Assembly: GCF_006715165.1 (NCBI RefSeq)
Contig: NZ_VFMS01000001.1
Span: 2,170,001 to 2,234,000 of the forward strand
Direction: 5' to 3'
Length of the DNA: 64,000 nt
Source of the DNA: Arthrobacter sp. SLBN-122
GTDB taxonomy: Bacteria > Actinomycetota > Actinomycetes > Actinomycetales > Micrococcaceae
Positions 9,722 to 20,470 of the stretch are shown here, piece by piece. The position numbers were made by a program, and so were the translations under genes. The notes under the pieces were generated by a model. The model searched no databases and was not told the origin of the DNA. It saw only the letters and a program-made list of their open reading frames with translations. The stretch's first letter is position 1, and each line of letters opens with the position of its first letter.

Positions 9722-9876
9722 GGAATGCTCCTCGGCAATTGCAGGGGGTGCGCGGCACACTTGACGGGCCCACAAAAAAGAGTGTCGGTGCCGCCGACTA
9801 CTATTGAGGATATAGCGAGAGGCCCTGGAATCAGGAACTTGTGGGGATATTTCAGGACTTGAGGACCAGCACCAGC

Positions 9877-11385
9877 ATGACCAAAACAACCGGCCAGGAA
9901 CCGTTGCGCGCGCATCGCTCCGGGCCCCGCGGCGGCCTCGGCCGGGTGCCGGGGGAAGGGCCGAGCGGGCCTTGGCCGCTGGTCCTGGCGGCATTGCTCC
10001 TGCTCGTCCTCGCCGTCCCGGGAGCCGTGCTGGTGGCCCCCGGCTTCATCGGCCCCGACGCCCCTCAACCCAAACCGGCGCCCCCTGCCTGGCAGCAGGC
10101 CCCCGCCACCCTCTCCGCCCCGCAGGTTCTTGCCCCGCTTCAGGCGTCCGCCCCGGTGCCGCTCCAGGCAGCGGTGACGGCACAGGTGGAGCCTGCGTTA
10201 AAGGTCGACGGCGGCGGTACTTTCACCGGTATGGTGCAGGACGCACTCACGGGCCAGGTCCTCTTCGACCGGGGCGGGGCAGAAGGCCGGGTGCCGGCGT
10301 CGAACCTTAAGCTGCTGACGGCGGTGGCCGCGCTGCGCACACTGGGGCCGGACCACCGTTTTACCACCAAAGTTGTCCCCGGCACTGCCGCCGGGCAGGT
10401 GGTGCTGGTGGGCGGCGGCGACGTCCTCCTGGCGGCAGGAGAGTCGCAGCCGGAACAGGTTATGGGCCACGCCGGCCTTGCCACCCTTGCCGCCCTCACG
10501 GCGCAGGCCCTGCAGGCAGCGGGCACTACGGGAGATATCAAGGTCCTGGTGGATGACTCCCTCTTCACAGGGCCGGCGCTGAATCCCAACTGGCAGAGCG
10601 GCGACGTGGAAGCCGGCGAGATAGCCCCGCTGTACCCCCTGGCGCTCAACTCTGCGCGCTTTGATCCCGCCGTCACCACCGGCTCCCGGCCCCAGGATTC
10701 CGCCCGGGCGGCAGCGGAGGAGTTTGCAGCCCGGCTGCGTGCGGAAGGTGCCGGGGCGGGACTCACGGTGGCGGCCGGCGTCGAACGTTCACCCGGGGCT
10801 TCCCCGCCCAACGCCGCGGCCCTGGCGGCCGTTGAATCGGCCAGCGTGGCAGAGCAGGTAAACCTGATGCTGCAGGTATCGGACAACTACCTGGCCGAAA
10901 CCATGGGGCGGATGGCGGCTGTCGCCACCGGCCGGCCAGGGAGCAATGAGGGTGCCACGGCTGTGGTCTCCGCCGAGCTTGCCGCCGCCGGCATACCCAC
11001 CGCCGCGCTGAAGCTGGCGGATGTGTGCGGGCTGGCCATGGGCAACCAGGTTTCGGCCCGCCAGTTCACGGAGGTGGTGCGCGCCATCACCATCGGCGCC
11101 GATACCAGGCTTCGGGCTGCGCTGGACGGCTTTCCGGTGGGCGGACTCTCCGGAACCCTGGACGCCCGCTACGGGGATGCCACCACGTCGGGCGGAGCCG
11201 GCCTGGTCCGCGCCAAGACCGGGACACTGAACACCGTGCTCGCACTGAGCGGGTACGTTGTGGACGCCGACGGACGGCTCCTGGTCTTCTCCTTCATCGG
11301 CAATGGCCTCACGCCCGGCGCTGCCGGGAACAAGGAAGCCCTGGACCGTGCCGCCACGGCGCTGGCAGGCTGCGCCTGCCGCTAG
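9877..11385 (+). CDS. dacB: D-alanyl-D-alanine carboxypeptidase/endopeptidase (PBP4, DacB)
   Basis: A class C low-molecular-weight penicillin-binding protein that trims peptidoglycan stem peptides outside the membrane. A cytoplasmic N-tail is followed by a membrane segment (about residues 30-55, [21 protein letters not shown]) and a proline-rich linker. The three active-site motifs are SNLK, SDN ([11 protein letters not shown]) and KTG (RAKTGTLN). About 502 residues from ATG 9877; a GTG at 9841 in the same frame is an alternative, as neither has an ideal Shine-Dalgarno. TATAGC (9811-9816) may be its -10. The order dacB - metalloprotease - tilS - hpt is a familiar actinobacterial arrangement. 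Confidence 0.92.
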   Translation: MTKTTGQEPLRAHRSGPRGGLGRVPGEGPSGPWPLVLAALLLLVLAVPGAVLVAPGFIGPDAPQPKPAPPAWQQAPATLSAPQVLAPLQASAPVPLQAAVTAQVEPALKVDGGGTFTGMVQDALTGQVLFDRGGAEGRVPASNLKLLTAVAALRTLGPDHRFTTKVVPGTAAGQVVLVGGGDVLLAAGESQPEQVMGHAGLATLAALTAQALQAAGTTGDIKVLVDDSLFTGPALNPNWQSGDVEAGEIAPLYPLALNSARFDPAVTTGSRPQDSARAAAEEFAARLRAEGAGAGLTVAAGVERSPGASPPNAAALAAVESASVAEQVNLMLQVSDNYLAETMGRMAAVATGRPGSNEGATAVVSAELAAAGIPTAALKLADVCGLAMGNQVSARQFTEVVRAITIGADTRLRAALDGFPVGGLSGTLDARYGDATTSGGAGLVRAKTGTLNTVLALSGYVVDADGRLLVFSFIGNGLTPGAAGNKEALDRAATALAGCACR

Positions 11386-11401
11386 CCGGAGTTCCTCCGG
11401 C
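11364..11401 (+). terminator. Tandem stem-loops at the dacB stop codon
   Basis: GGCAGGC-TGC-GCCTGCC (11364-11380) is the last part of the coding sequence. GCCGGAG-TTC-CTCCGGC (11385-11401) begins on the last base of the stop codon. Both are perfect 7-bp stems. No U-tract follows, so their role as a terminator is inferred from position. Confidence 0.45.
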
Positions 11402-11424
11402 GGCGGGTACTCCTGCTGTTGGTG

Positions 11425-11535
11425 CTACCGGGGCTGGATGCCCAGCAGCCCAGCCATGACGACGGCGGCAAGCACGGACGCCCAGCCCTTGCGCGGGCCT
11501 GCGGTCAGGGGAGGAATGGGACGGTAGGGGATCAT
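11425..11535 (-). CDS. Candidate 36-residue membrane microprotein
   Basis: A short ORF of 36 residues beginning MIPYRPIPPLTAGPRKGWAS, with a hydrophobic stretch (VLAAVVMAGLLGI) close to the C-terminus and positive residues before it. What makes it credible is the start: a perfect AAGGAGG lies five bases upstream of ATG 11535, the strongest Shine-Dalgarno in this part of the window. It sits alone on the minus strand between dacB and the metalloprotease gene. I recognise no family. It could be a single-pass membrane peptide; it could also be chance. Confidence 0.45.
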   Translation of the reverse strand: MIPYRPIPPLTAGPRKGWASVLAAVVMAGLLGIQPR

Positions 11536-11679
11536 GACGGCCTCCTTCTTGGGGGGATTCTTCCTGTCCTTCGAGAATGCCGCTCCGGACTGGGACGCTG
11601 CTTTCGCCCTCCTGTGCGGCGGCTGTGGAAGTTCGCCGGTCAGCGAACTTAAGGACGATCCCCAGCCTGCTGTGTTCTG

Positions 11680-12819
11680 ATGGGAACCATGGAGTCCACT
11701 GCGCGCGAGTCCGCATCGACGTTGTCCCCAACAGCCCAGTCCCTGATCAACTGGGACCTTGCTGCTTCTGCCGCAGCGCGGCTGGCTCCCGCCGGGCCCG
11801 TGCTCGATGAAAAGGCCATCGGCGAGGCGGTGGACAGCCTTCGCAAGCTGGCGGATGCATCTGTTCCGCACGTCCACGAAATCACCGGGCTGGAGGCGGC
11901 GCGGGACCTGCGCGATTCCTCCGTGCTGGTGGTGGACCGGGCGTCCTGGGCCAAAGCCAACACCCAGAGCTTCGCGGTGATGCTCAAGCCTGCTATGCAG
12001 AAGATGCTGGACAGCCGCCGCGGAACCCTCAGCCCCGCCGCCGCCCAGGTCAGTGGCGCGCTCACCGGCAGCCAGTTGGGCGCCGTGCTTGCCTTCCTGT
12101 CCAGCAAGGTCCTGGGACAGTACGATCCCTTCGCGGCGCTGGCAGAAAACTCGTCCGCGCCCGCGGCCGGCAGGCTCCTGCTGGTGGCCCCCAATATCGT
12201 CTCGGTGGAGCGTGAACTCAACGTCACGCCGGAGGATTTCCGGCTCTGGGTCTGCCTGCACGAGCAAACCCACCGGGTCCAGTTCGCGGCGGCACCCTGG
12301 CTGCGGCACCACATGCTGGAACAGATCGATGAACTCAGCGGCCACCTCCTGGGCAACGTCGACACCCTGATGGAGCGCGCCACCGCCGCTGCCCGCTCCC
12401 TGAAGGACCGGTCCGCCACCGGCAATACGCCCGGCCGCGGCGCCATCCTGGACCTGCTGCAGGACCCTGAGGAAAAGGCTGCCATCTCGCACCTCACCGC
12501 CGTGATGAGCCTCCTCGAAGGGCACGCGAACGTGGTGATGGACGCCGTCGACGCCAGCATTGTCCCCTCCGTGAAGACCATCCGGCAGCGGTTCAACGAC
12601 CGCGGCAAGGACCGTGGGGTCATCGAAAAGTTCATCCGCAGCCTCCTGGGCCTGGACGCCAAGATGCGCCAGTACTCCGACGGCGCCCGCTTCGTCCGTG
12701 CCGTGGTGGAGGTGGCCGGGATGGAGGGCTTCAACAAGGTGTGGGAGTCGGTGGACCACCTGCCCACCGAGCCTGAGATCCACGACGCCAAGCTGTGGCT
12801 TGAGCGGATGGGGCTCTGA
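11680..12819 (+). CDS. Zinc-dependent metalloprotease, DUF2342 family
   Basis: A 379-residue protein of the actinobacterial DUF2342 family, annotated elsewhere as a putative hydrolase or 'F420 biosynthesis associated'. The HExxH zinc motif is visible as WVCLHEQTHRVQF, followed by a distal glutamate region EQIDELSGHLLG, so a metallopeptidase fold is likely, but the substrate is unknown. The ATG at 11680 is used, with ATG 11689 (MESTARES) as an alternative. It is directly followed by tilS (the next codon after its stop), so the two are translationally linked. The same pairing is common in actinobacteria. Confidence 0.85.
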   Translation: MGTMESTARESASTLSPTAQSLINWDLAASAAARLAPAGPVLDEKAIGEAVDSLRKLADASVPHVHEITGLEAARDLRDSSVLVVDRASWAKANTQSFAVMLKPAMQKMLDSRRGTLSPAAAQVSGALTGSQLGAVLAFLSSKVLGQYDPFAALAENSSAPAAGRLLLVAPNIVSVERELNVTPEDFRLWVCLHEQTHRVQFAAAPWLRHHMLEQIDELSGHLLGNVDTLMERATAAARSLKDRSATGNTPGRGAILDLLQDPEEKAAISHLTAVMSLLEGHANVVMDAVDASIVPSVKTIRQRFNDRGKDRGVIEKFIRSLLGLDAKMRQYSDGARFVRAVVEVAGMEGFNKVWESVDHLPTEPEIHDAKLWLERMGL

Positions 12820-14016
12820 TTGACAGACGCCCCCTTGTCCGGAATACCCGTGCCTGACCTCCCGTCCGCCGGCGCCGTGGGGATGCGCAGCGGACGACGC
12901 CGGCCCGGAAGGCTCGCACCCGTCGTCGGGACCGCGCGCAAAATGCTGCAAAACGCGCTGGCCGACGCCGGATACCCCCGCCACGTCCTGGTGGCGTGCA
13001 GCGGGGGGCCTGACTCGCTCGCACTCGCCGCCGTCGCCGCATACTTTGCCCGGCGCGGCCACGTGGACGGGCATCCGCTGACCGTGGGTGCCGTGGTGGT
13101 GGACCACCAGCTGCAGGAGGGATCCGCGGACGTTGCCGCACGCACTGCCGGGAGACTGGAGGAGCTGGGCCTGTCACCCGTGGAAATCCGCACGGTGACG
13201 GTGGCCGGTGCCGGCATGGGCCCCGAGGCCGCGGCACGCGAAGCCCGGCACGCGGCGCTCGAAGCGGCCGCTGAGGCCCAGGGCGCGGACGCCATCCTGC
13301 TGGGCCACACCCTTGACGACCAGGCGGAGCAGGTACTGCTGGGCCTTGCCCGGGGCTCCGGCTCCCGTTCCCTCGCGGGCATGCGGCCCGCCAGGGCTGG
13401 TGCCGGGAACAGTGTCCTCCTGCGCCCGTTCCTCGGCCTGCGCAGGGCGGACACCGAGGAGATCTGCGCAGTGGAGGAACTGGATCCGTGGCACGATCCC
13501 ACCAACACCGATCCCGCCTTCGCACGCTCGCGGACCCGGGTTGAAGTCCTTCCGCACCTCGAGGAAAACCTCGGTCCCGGCGTCGCCGAGTCCCTCGCCC
13601 GGACCGCCGCCATCCTGCAGCTGGACGCCGACTACCTGGAGGCTGTGGCGGAAAGCACGTTCGCATCCCTCGTGGAGCGGGACGGCGGCACGCTGGCCCT
13701 GCCGGAGGAGGCGTTGCGTGCCCTGGCCCCGGCCATCAGGTTCCGGGTGATCGCCAAGGCAGCGGCCGACGTCGGCGGGCAGCAGCCCAGCTACCAGCGC
13801 CTTTTGGCGGCGGAAGCGCTGCTGCGGCGGCAGGGTTCGGCCGGTCCCGTGGAGCTTCCCGGCGGCGTCAGCGTGTACCGGCTGTCCCTGGCGCAGCTGG
13901 AGGGATCGAACGCTGCGGGTGTGCCTGGGGCCAAGGGCGGCCCCGGTTCTGTTCCCCGCGAACCGGCACGCTGTGGGAAGCTAGTATTCCGGCCTCAAAA
14001 ACCGCCCGCAAAATAG
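12820..14016 (+). CDS. tilS: tRNA(Ile)-lysidine synthase
   Basis: The enzyme attaches lysine to C34 of the tRNA-Ile CAU anticodon, so that it reads AUA, using ATP. The PP-loop signature is VLVACSGGPDSLALAAV, followed by VVDHQLQEGSADVA, GHTLDDQAEQVLLGLARGSGSRSLAGM and the NTDPAFARSRTRVEVLPHL segment, all classical TilS features. The C-terminal part is short, as in actinobacteria. The start is uncertain. A TTG at 12820 abuts the previous stop; ATG 12882 is an internal alternative, and both precede the PP-loop. It is upstream of hpt. Confidence 0.9.
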   Translation: MTDAPLSGIPVPDLPSAGAVGMRSGRRRPGRLAPVVGTARKMLQNALADAGYPRHVLVACSGGPDSLALAAVAAYFARRGHVDGHPLTVGAVVVDHQLQEGSADVAARTAGRLEELGLSPVEIRTVTVAGAGMGPEAAAREARHAALEAAAEAQGADAILLGHTLDDQAEQVLLGLARGSGSRSLAGMRPARAGAGNSVLLRPFLGLRRADTEEICAVEELDPWHDPTNTDPAFARSRTRVEVLPHLEENLGPGVAESLARTAAILQLDADYLEAVAESTFASLVERDGGTLALPEEALRALAPAIRFRVIAKAAADVGGQQPSYQRLLAAEALLRRQGSAGPVELPGGVSVYRLSLAQLEGSNAAGVPGAKGGPGSVPREPARCGKLVFRPQKPPAK

Positions 14017-14046
14017 TCGCACCCCGCATCTAAACAGGAGCCATTG

Positions 14047-14598
14047 GTGGATTCAAACGACGTCCAGGCAGATCTCAAGCACGTTCTCTACACCAAGGAG
14101 CAGATCCAGCAGCGGATCAGCGAGCTCGCTGCGCAGATCGACAAGGACTACGAAGGGCGCGAGATCCTCCTTGTGGGTGTGCTGAAGGGCGCCGTGATGG
14201 TCATGGCCGACCTTGCCCGCGCACTCCACAGCCACATCTCCATGGACTGGATGGCCGTCTCCTCCTATGGTTCGGGAACCCAGTCCTCCGGTGTGGTGCG
14301 CATCCTGAAGGACCTGGACACCGACCTGATGGGCAAGGACGTCCTGATCGTTGAGGACATCATTGACTCCGGCCTTACCTTGTCCTGGCTGAAGACCAAC
14401 CTGGAATCCCGCGGCACCGCCTCGGTGGAGATCTGCACAGCGTTCCGGAAGCCCACCGCCGCCAAGGTGGAAATCGACGTCAAGTACGTGGGCTACGACA
14501 TCCCCAACGAATTCGTGGTGGGCTACGGCCTGGACTACGCCGAAAAGTACCGCAACCTTGATTTCGTGGGAACCCTGGCCCCGCACGTCTACGAGTAG
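14047..14598 (+). CDS. hpt: Hypoxanthine phosphoribosyltransferase
   Basis: A purine salvage enzyme of 183 residues, making IMP or GMP from hypoxanthine or guanine and PRPP. The PRPP-binding loop is VLIVEDIIDSGLTLSWL; other landmarks are LVGVLKGAVMVMADLARAL, SSYGSGTQSSG and the C-terminal DIPNEFVVGYGLDYAEKYRNL. GTG 14047 is chosen over TTG 14044 because AGGAG lies six bases before it. TAGTAT (13983-13988), inside the end of tilS, could be a -10 for an internal promoter. The tilS-hpt-ftsH neighbourhood is conserved in many bacteria. Confidence 0.95.
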   Translation: MDSNDVQADLKHVLYTKEQIQQRISELAAQIDKDYEGREILLVGVLKGAVMVMADLARALHSHISMDWMAVSSYGSGTQSSGVVRILKDLDTDLMGKDVLIVEDIIDSGLTLSWLKTNLESRGTASVEICTAFRKPTAAKVEIDVKYVGYDIPNEFVVGYGLDYAEKYRNLDFVGTLAPHVYE

Positions 14599-14821
14599 GC
14601 CGCGCGGCAGGCTCCGCCGCCGCCGTGCCCCGGCAAAACCCCGCCACGCAGGCAGCTCCTGCACTGTCCCGGCGCAGCTACGCCCACAGGGAACTTTTGC
14701 TTTTCGCTATGCGTGATGTACTCCGGACGGTGTATAGCTAGAAGCTGACGCAGCACCATCACGCGCGCAGACTACTCGCCGTGAAGCACTACCGGAAGGG
14801 ACGGGGCCAGCCCCCGAACAG

Positions 14822-16885
<2,064 letters not shown>

Positions 16886-16894
16886 GCTTTCCCT

Positions 16895-17536
16895 GTGACT
16901 TCTTTCGACGACGACGTTCCCGCCTACGCCGCACATCTGGCGGAGGACGGTTCCCACCATTCGAAACACGAAAAGGTGGACCGGCCGAGGATCGAGGCGG
17001 CCGTCCGTGAGATCCTCCTTGCCATCGGCGAGGACCCGGACCGCGGCGGCCTCCTCGACACCCCGAAAAGGGTGGCCAAGGCGTACGCCGAAATGTTTGC
17101 GGGACTGCACCGCGACCCCGCGGAGGTGCTGTCCACCACCTTTGACCTGGACCATGAGGAACTGGTCCTGGTCAAGGACATCCCGTTCTACTCCACGTGC
17201 GAGCACCACCTGGTGCCGTTCCACGGGGTGGCCCACGTTGGCTACATTCCCTCGCACGACGGCAAGGTCACCGGGCTGAGCAAGCTGGCCCGCCTGGTGG
17301 ACATCTACGCGCGCCGCCCGCAGGTGCAGGAGCGCCTCACCACTGAAATCGTCGAAGCGATGGTCCGCCACCTCAAACCCCGTGGCGCCATCGTGGTCGT
17401 TGAATGCGAACACATGTGCATGTCGATGCGCGGTATCCGCAAGCCCGGAGCGAAGACCGTCACCAGTGCGGTCCGCGGGCAGCTTCATGACCCGGCCACC
17501 CGTGCCGAAGCCATGAGCCTCATCCTCGGAAGGTAA
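16895..17536 (+). CDS. folE: GTP cyclohydrolase I
   Basis: First step of folate synthesis: GTP to 7,8-dihydroneopterin triphosphate. 213 residues, with the zinc and active-site segments [20 protein letters not shown] and [23 protein letters not shown], and the conserved cysteine in [15 protein letters not shown]. It starts at GTG 16895, exactly six bases after TAAGCT (16883-16888). It may therefore have its own leaderless transcript in addition to read-through from ftsH, whose stop is nine bases upstream. It is the first gene of the folate/pantothenate operon. Confidence 0.96.
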   Translation: MTSFDDDVPAYAAHLAEDGSHHSKHEKVDRPRIEAAVREILLAIGEDPDRGGLLDTPKRVAKAYAEMFAGLHRDPAEVLSTTFDLDHEELVLVKDIPFYSTCEHHLVPFHGVAHVGYIPSHDGKVTGLSKLARLVDIYARRPQVQERLTTEIVEAMVRHLKPRGAIVVVECEHMCMSMRGIRKPGAKTVTSAVRGQLHDPATRAEAMSLILGR

Positions 17537-17545
17537 CAACAGACC

Positions 17546-18484
17546 ATGGATTCACTCGCTGCAGCCCCTGGAACGGGGCCCGCAACCTCCCCGCTGCCCA
17601 TCCTGCGCAAGCCGCGCCCGGCAGCGCGCTTCGCCGACCTGCCCACTGACCGCACCCTGGTCATGGGAATCCTGAACGTCACCCCGGACTCCTTCAGCGA
17701 CGGGGGAAAGCACGCCACCGCGGACACTGCCATCGCTGCCGGCCTGCGGATGTTCTACGCGGGCGCAGACATCATCGACGTTGGGGGCGAATCCACCCGC
17801 CCGGGAGCTGAGGATGTCACGCCGGACGAGGAACAGCGCCGCGTCCTGCCCGTGATCGAGGCCCTGGTCAAGGCAGGGGCACTGGTCAGCATCGACACCA
17901 CCCACGCCTCGACGGCTGCAGCAGCGGTAAAGGCCGGTGCAGCAATCATCAACGACATTTCCGGCCTGAGCATCGAGCCCGAAATGGCCGAGTTCGTGGC
18001 GGCCTCCAAAGTGCCGTACGTGCTCACCCACCGCCGCGGGGATGCCCGCACCATGAACTCGCTCGCCGAATACGCGGACGTAGCCGGAGAAGTGGTGGCG
18101 GAGCTGGCAGGAGTGCGGGACAAGCTGTACGCCGCCGGCGTCAGCCAGGAACAGATCATCATCGACCCGGGCCTGGGGTTTGCCAAGAACGACGCCCAGA
18201 ACTGGGAACTGCTGCAGAACCTGGACCAGCTGGACAGCCTGGGCCACAAGGTCCTGGTGGGCGCCTCCCGCAAACGTTTCCTCGGCACCCTGCTCACCGT
18301 GGCCGGCAAGGCCGCAGCCCCCGAAGAACGCGATGGTGCCACAGCGGCGATCACAGCCATCAGCGCCTACCGCGGGGCCTGGGCGGTCCGCGTGCACGAG
18401 GTCGGGTCCAGCCTTGACGCCGTCAAGGTGGCTGCACGCATGGCCGCAGCATCCACAGCACAAGCCGTACCCCAAAAACAATAG
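17546..18484 (+). CDS. folP: Dihydropteroate synthase
   Basis: The enzyme condenses 6-hydroxymethyl-dihydropterin pyrophosphate with p-aminobenzoate, the sulfonamide target. 312 residues including an N-terminal extension of about 35. Signatures are LVMGILNVTPDSFSDGG, DIIDVGGESTRPGAEDV, IDTTHASTAAAAVKAGAAIINDISG and IIIDPGLGFAKN. The ATG at 17546 follows folE by nine bases with AAGGTAAC nearby. It belongs to the folE-folP-folB-folK run. Confidence 0.96.
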   Translation: MDSLAAAPGTGPATSPLPILRKPRPAARFADLPTDRTLVMGILNVTPDSFSDGGKHATADTAIAAGLRMFYAGADIIDVGGESTRPGAEDVTPDEEQRRVLPVIEALVKAGALVSIDTTHASTAAAAVKAGAAIINDISGLSIEPEMAEFVAASKVPYVLTHRRGDARTMNSLAEYADVAGEVVAELAGVRDKLYAAGVSQEQIIIDPGLGFAKNDAQNWELLQNLDQLDSLGHKVLVGASRKRFLGTLLTVAGKAAAPEERDGATAAITAISAYRGAWAVRVHEVGSSLDAVKVAARMAAASTAQAVPQKQ

Positions 18485-18497
18485 GGCCGGGGGACCC

Positions 18498-18890
18498 ATG
18501 GACAGGATTACGCTGACCGGAGTGACGGCCGTGGGCCATCACGGCGTCTTCGATTTCGAACGCCGGGAGGGCCAGCCATTCGTCGTGGACGCAGTGCTCC
18601 ACCTGGACTTCACCGAAGCGGCGCAGTCCGACGACGTCCGGGACACCGCCCACTACGGCGAGGTGGCACAGCGTATTACCGAGTGGATCGCCGGTGAGCC
18701 CCTCAACCTCATCGAGGCACTGGCGGTGCGGATCGCCGACAGCCTCCTGTCCGAATTCAAGCTCCAGGCCGTGGACATCACGGTGCACAAACCACAGGCC
18801 CCCATCGAGGTCCCCTTCGGAGATGTGGCGGTCACTGTCCACAGGGAACAGGTCCCCGCAGGCTCCGCCATGTCCGGGGCACAGACGTGA
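18498..18890 (+). CDS. folB: Dihydroneopterin aldolase
   Basis: The enzyme cleaves dihydroneopterin to 6-hydroxymethyl-dihydropterin and glycolaldehyde. 130 residues beginning MDRITLTGVTAVGHHGVFDFER. It has the conserved FVVDAVLHLDFTEAAQSDDVRDTAHYGEVAQRI region (read in parts) with the YGEV motif, and KPQAPIEVPFGDVAV near the end. The ATG at 18498 is preceded by GGGGGA. It overlaps folK by four bases (GTGA), indicating translational coupling. Confidence 0.95.
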   Translation: MDRITLTGVTAVGHHGVFDFERREGQPFVVDAVLHLDFTEAAQSDDVRDTAHYGEVAQRITEWIAGEPLNLIEALAVRIADSLLSEFKLQAVDITVHKPQAPIEVPFGDVAVTVHREQVPAGSAMSGAQT

Positions 18891-19432
18891 CCGGGACCTA
18901 CACCAAAGCCGTGCTTGCCCTGGGCAGCAACCTTGGTGAACGGAACGAAACCCTGACGGAGGCCGTGGCCGACCTGGTGGACCCGCCGGAGGTCCGGCTC
19001 CTTGCCGTCTCACCCATCGTCCAGACCAAAGCCGTTGGCGGACCGCCCGGCCAGCCCGACTTCCTGAACATGGTCATCACGGTGGAAACCAGCCTGACCC
19101 CGCAGGAACTGCTTGAACACTGCCAGGCCGTGGAAAACAAGCACCACCGCGTCCGCGAAGTCCACTGGGGGCCGCGGACGCTCGACGTCGACATCATCAC
19201 CTACGGCGACGTCCGCAGCGATGATCCCACTCTGACTATTCCGCACCCGCGCGCCGCCTCGCGCGCTTTCGTTCTCTACCCCTGGTCGCTCATCGAACCC
19301 GCCGCCACGCTGGACGGTGAACGGATCAGCACCCTGGCAACTCGGGCTGCGGATTTCGGGGACCTTGCCCCGTTTGACGGGTTCGGCGACTTCGACGGCA
19401 TGCCCACGGCGGGAGCGGTGGAGGAGCGATGA
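18887..19432 (+). CDS. folK: 2-amino-4-hydroxy-6-hydroxymethyldihydropteridine diphosphokinase
   Basis: HPPK transfers pyrophosphate from ATP to 6-hydroxymethyl-dihydropterin, preparing the FolP substrate. 181 residues. Landmarks are AVLALGSNLGERNETL, the pterin loop VGGPPGQPDFLNMV, VREVHWGPRTLDVDIITYGD and LTIPHPRAASRAFVLYPW. The GTG start overlaps the folB stop and its own stop overlaps the next ATG (ATGA). All four late folate genes are thus contiguous. Confidence 0.95.
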   Translation: MTGTYTKAVLALGSNLGERNETLTEAVADLVDPPEVRLLAVSPIVQTKAVGGPPGQPDFLNMVITVETSLTPQELLEHCQAVENKHHRVREVHWGPRTLDVDIITYGDVRSDDPTLTIPHPRAASRAFVLYPWSLIEPAATLDGERISTLATRAADFGDLAPFDGFGDFDGMPTAGAVEER

Positions 19433-19977
19433 AGCCGATCAACCCGCTGCGCCTGCTGCTGATCTGCGTCATCCTTGCGGTGGCTGGGTGGTCGGCCACG
19501 GTTGTCACCAGCCGGTACAGCATGGCCACTCCGGTCCTGCCTGCTACGGCGCTTGCCACCATGGGCGTCATCGTCATCATCACGCTGATCCTGGGCATCC
19601 GGGTGCTGAGGTGGCGCAACAGCGTCAAACCCAACAGCACGGCCAGGAAAGCCGTGCTTGACCCCCTGCTGGCCGCGCGGACGTTGGTCCTGGCCCAGGC
19701 ATGCGCCTACGCCGGAACGGTTCTGCTGGGCTGGCACGTGGGCATCTTCCTGGACCAGTTGCGGATCTGGAGCCTGCGCAGCGACCAGGGCATCACCTGG
19801 CTGGCCCTGGCCATGGCCGGCGGCGGACTGGTGATGATCGTGGTGGGGCTCCTGGTGGAGCGGTTCTGCAAAATTCCCCCGGAGGACGGGGACACCACCA
19901 GCGCGGACGGGAAGAAGGGCCGCCCAGCCCGCGGGGAAGCCGCCGGGGAAGGCGAATATGCATACCGAGGCGATTGA
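19429..19977 (+). CDS. DUF3180 membrane protein
   Basis: A 182-residue integral membrane protein of the actinobacterial DUF3180 family, which typically follows folK. Four hydrophobic segments are visible (about 8-28, 32-55, 84-106, 119-142), with a charged C-terminal tail. No catalytic motif is evident and the function is unknown. It overlaps folK by four bases and the next gene by about 20, so it is part of the folate operon transcript. Confidence 0.85.
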   Translation: MKPINPLRLLLICVILAVAGWSATVVTSRYSMATPVLPATALATMGVIVIITLILGIRVLRWRNSVKPNSTARKAVLDPLLAARTLVLAQACAYAGTVLLGWHVGIFLDQLRIWSLRSDQGITWLALAMAGGGLVMIVVGLLVERFCKIPPEDGDTTSADGKKGRPARGEAAGEGEYAYRGD

Positions 19978-20470
19978 CCCGCCGGGTATCGCCTGGCAGC
20001 GGGTGTCGCCGAAATACATCACGGTCCGGCTGGTGGAATGGGCTGTGGCCAACCTTGTCACCGTATTGGTCCTGTCCGCTCCGCTCCTGCTTGTCCTCCT
20101 GGGCTGGTGGCGGTGGCCGCCGCTGTGGCTTGCCATCACCGTTCCAGCCGCCACGCTGCTGGCTGCCTTGTGGCGGCTGGTGCTTATCCCGCGGCAGGTC
20201 CGGGCCATCGGCTATGCCGAGCGCCACGACGACCTGCTGATCAGGGGCGGTATTTTCTTCCAGCGCACCATGGCCGTTCCCTATGGGCGGATGCAGTACG
20301 TGGACATTGCCGTTGGGCCCGTGGAACGCGCACTGGGTCTGTGCACCGTGAAGCTCCACACCGCGTCACCCGGCACGAACGCACGCATTCCCGGCCTGCC
20401 GGCGGCGGAAGGCGCGCGGCTCCGCGAACAGCTGGCCGCCCGCGGTGAAGCCAGGCTGGCAGGACTGTGA
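19958..20470 (+). CDS. PH domain-containing membrane protein (YdbS-like)
   Basis: 170 residues with two membrane segments (about 27-47 and 52-72) followed by a bacterial PH (bPH2/DUF304) domain carrying the typical GGIFFQRTMAVPYGRMQYVDIAVGPVERALGL core (quoted in part: VPYGRMQYVDI). The start at 19958 lies inside the end of the DUF3180 gene, with GGGGAAGG upstream. It is paired with the larger PH protein next door, like Bacillus YdbS/YdbT. The role is unknown; membrane or envelope association is inferred from topology. Confidence 0.85.
   Translation: MHTEAIDPPGIAWQRVSPKYITVRLVEWAVANLVTVLVLSAPLLLVLLGWWRWPPLWLAITVPAATLLAALWRLVLIPRQVRAIGYAERHDDLLIRGGIFFQRTMAVPYGRMQYVDIAVGPVERALGLCTVKLHTASPGTNARIPGLPAAEGARLREQLAARGEARLAGL

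Noticed and set aside
9841..9876. GTG 9841 as the dacB start
   Set aside because: In frame and preceded by AGGAA, but too close to it for a typical Shine-Dalgarno; ATG 9877 gives the more usual short basic N-tail. Kept only as an alternative.
11649..13613. 654-codon minus-strand open frame opposite the metalloprotease and tilS
   Set aside because: Ser/Arg-rich shadow translation; both plus-strand genes have intact motifs.
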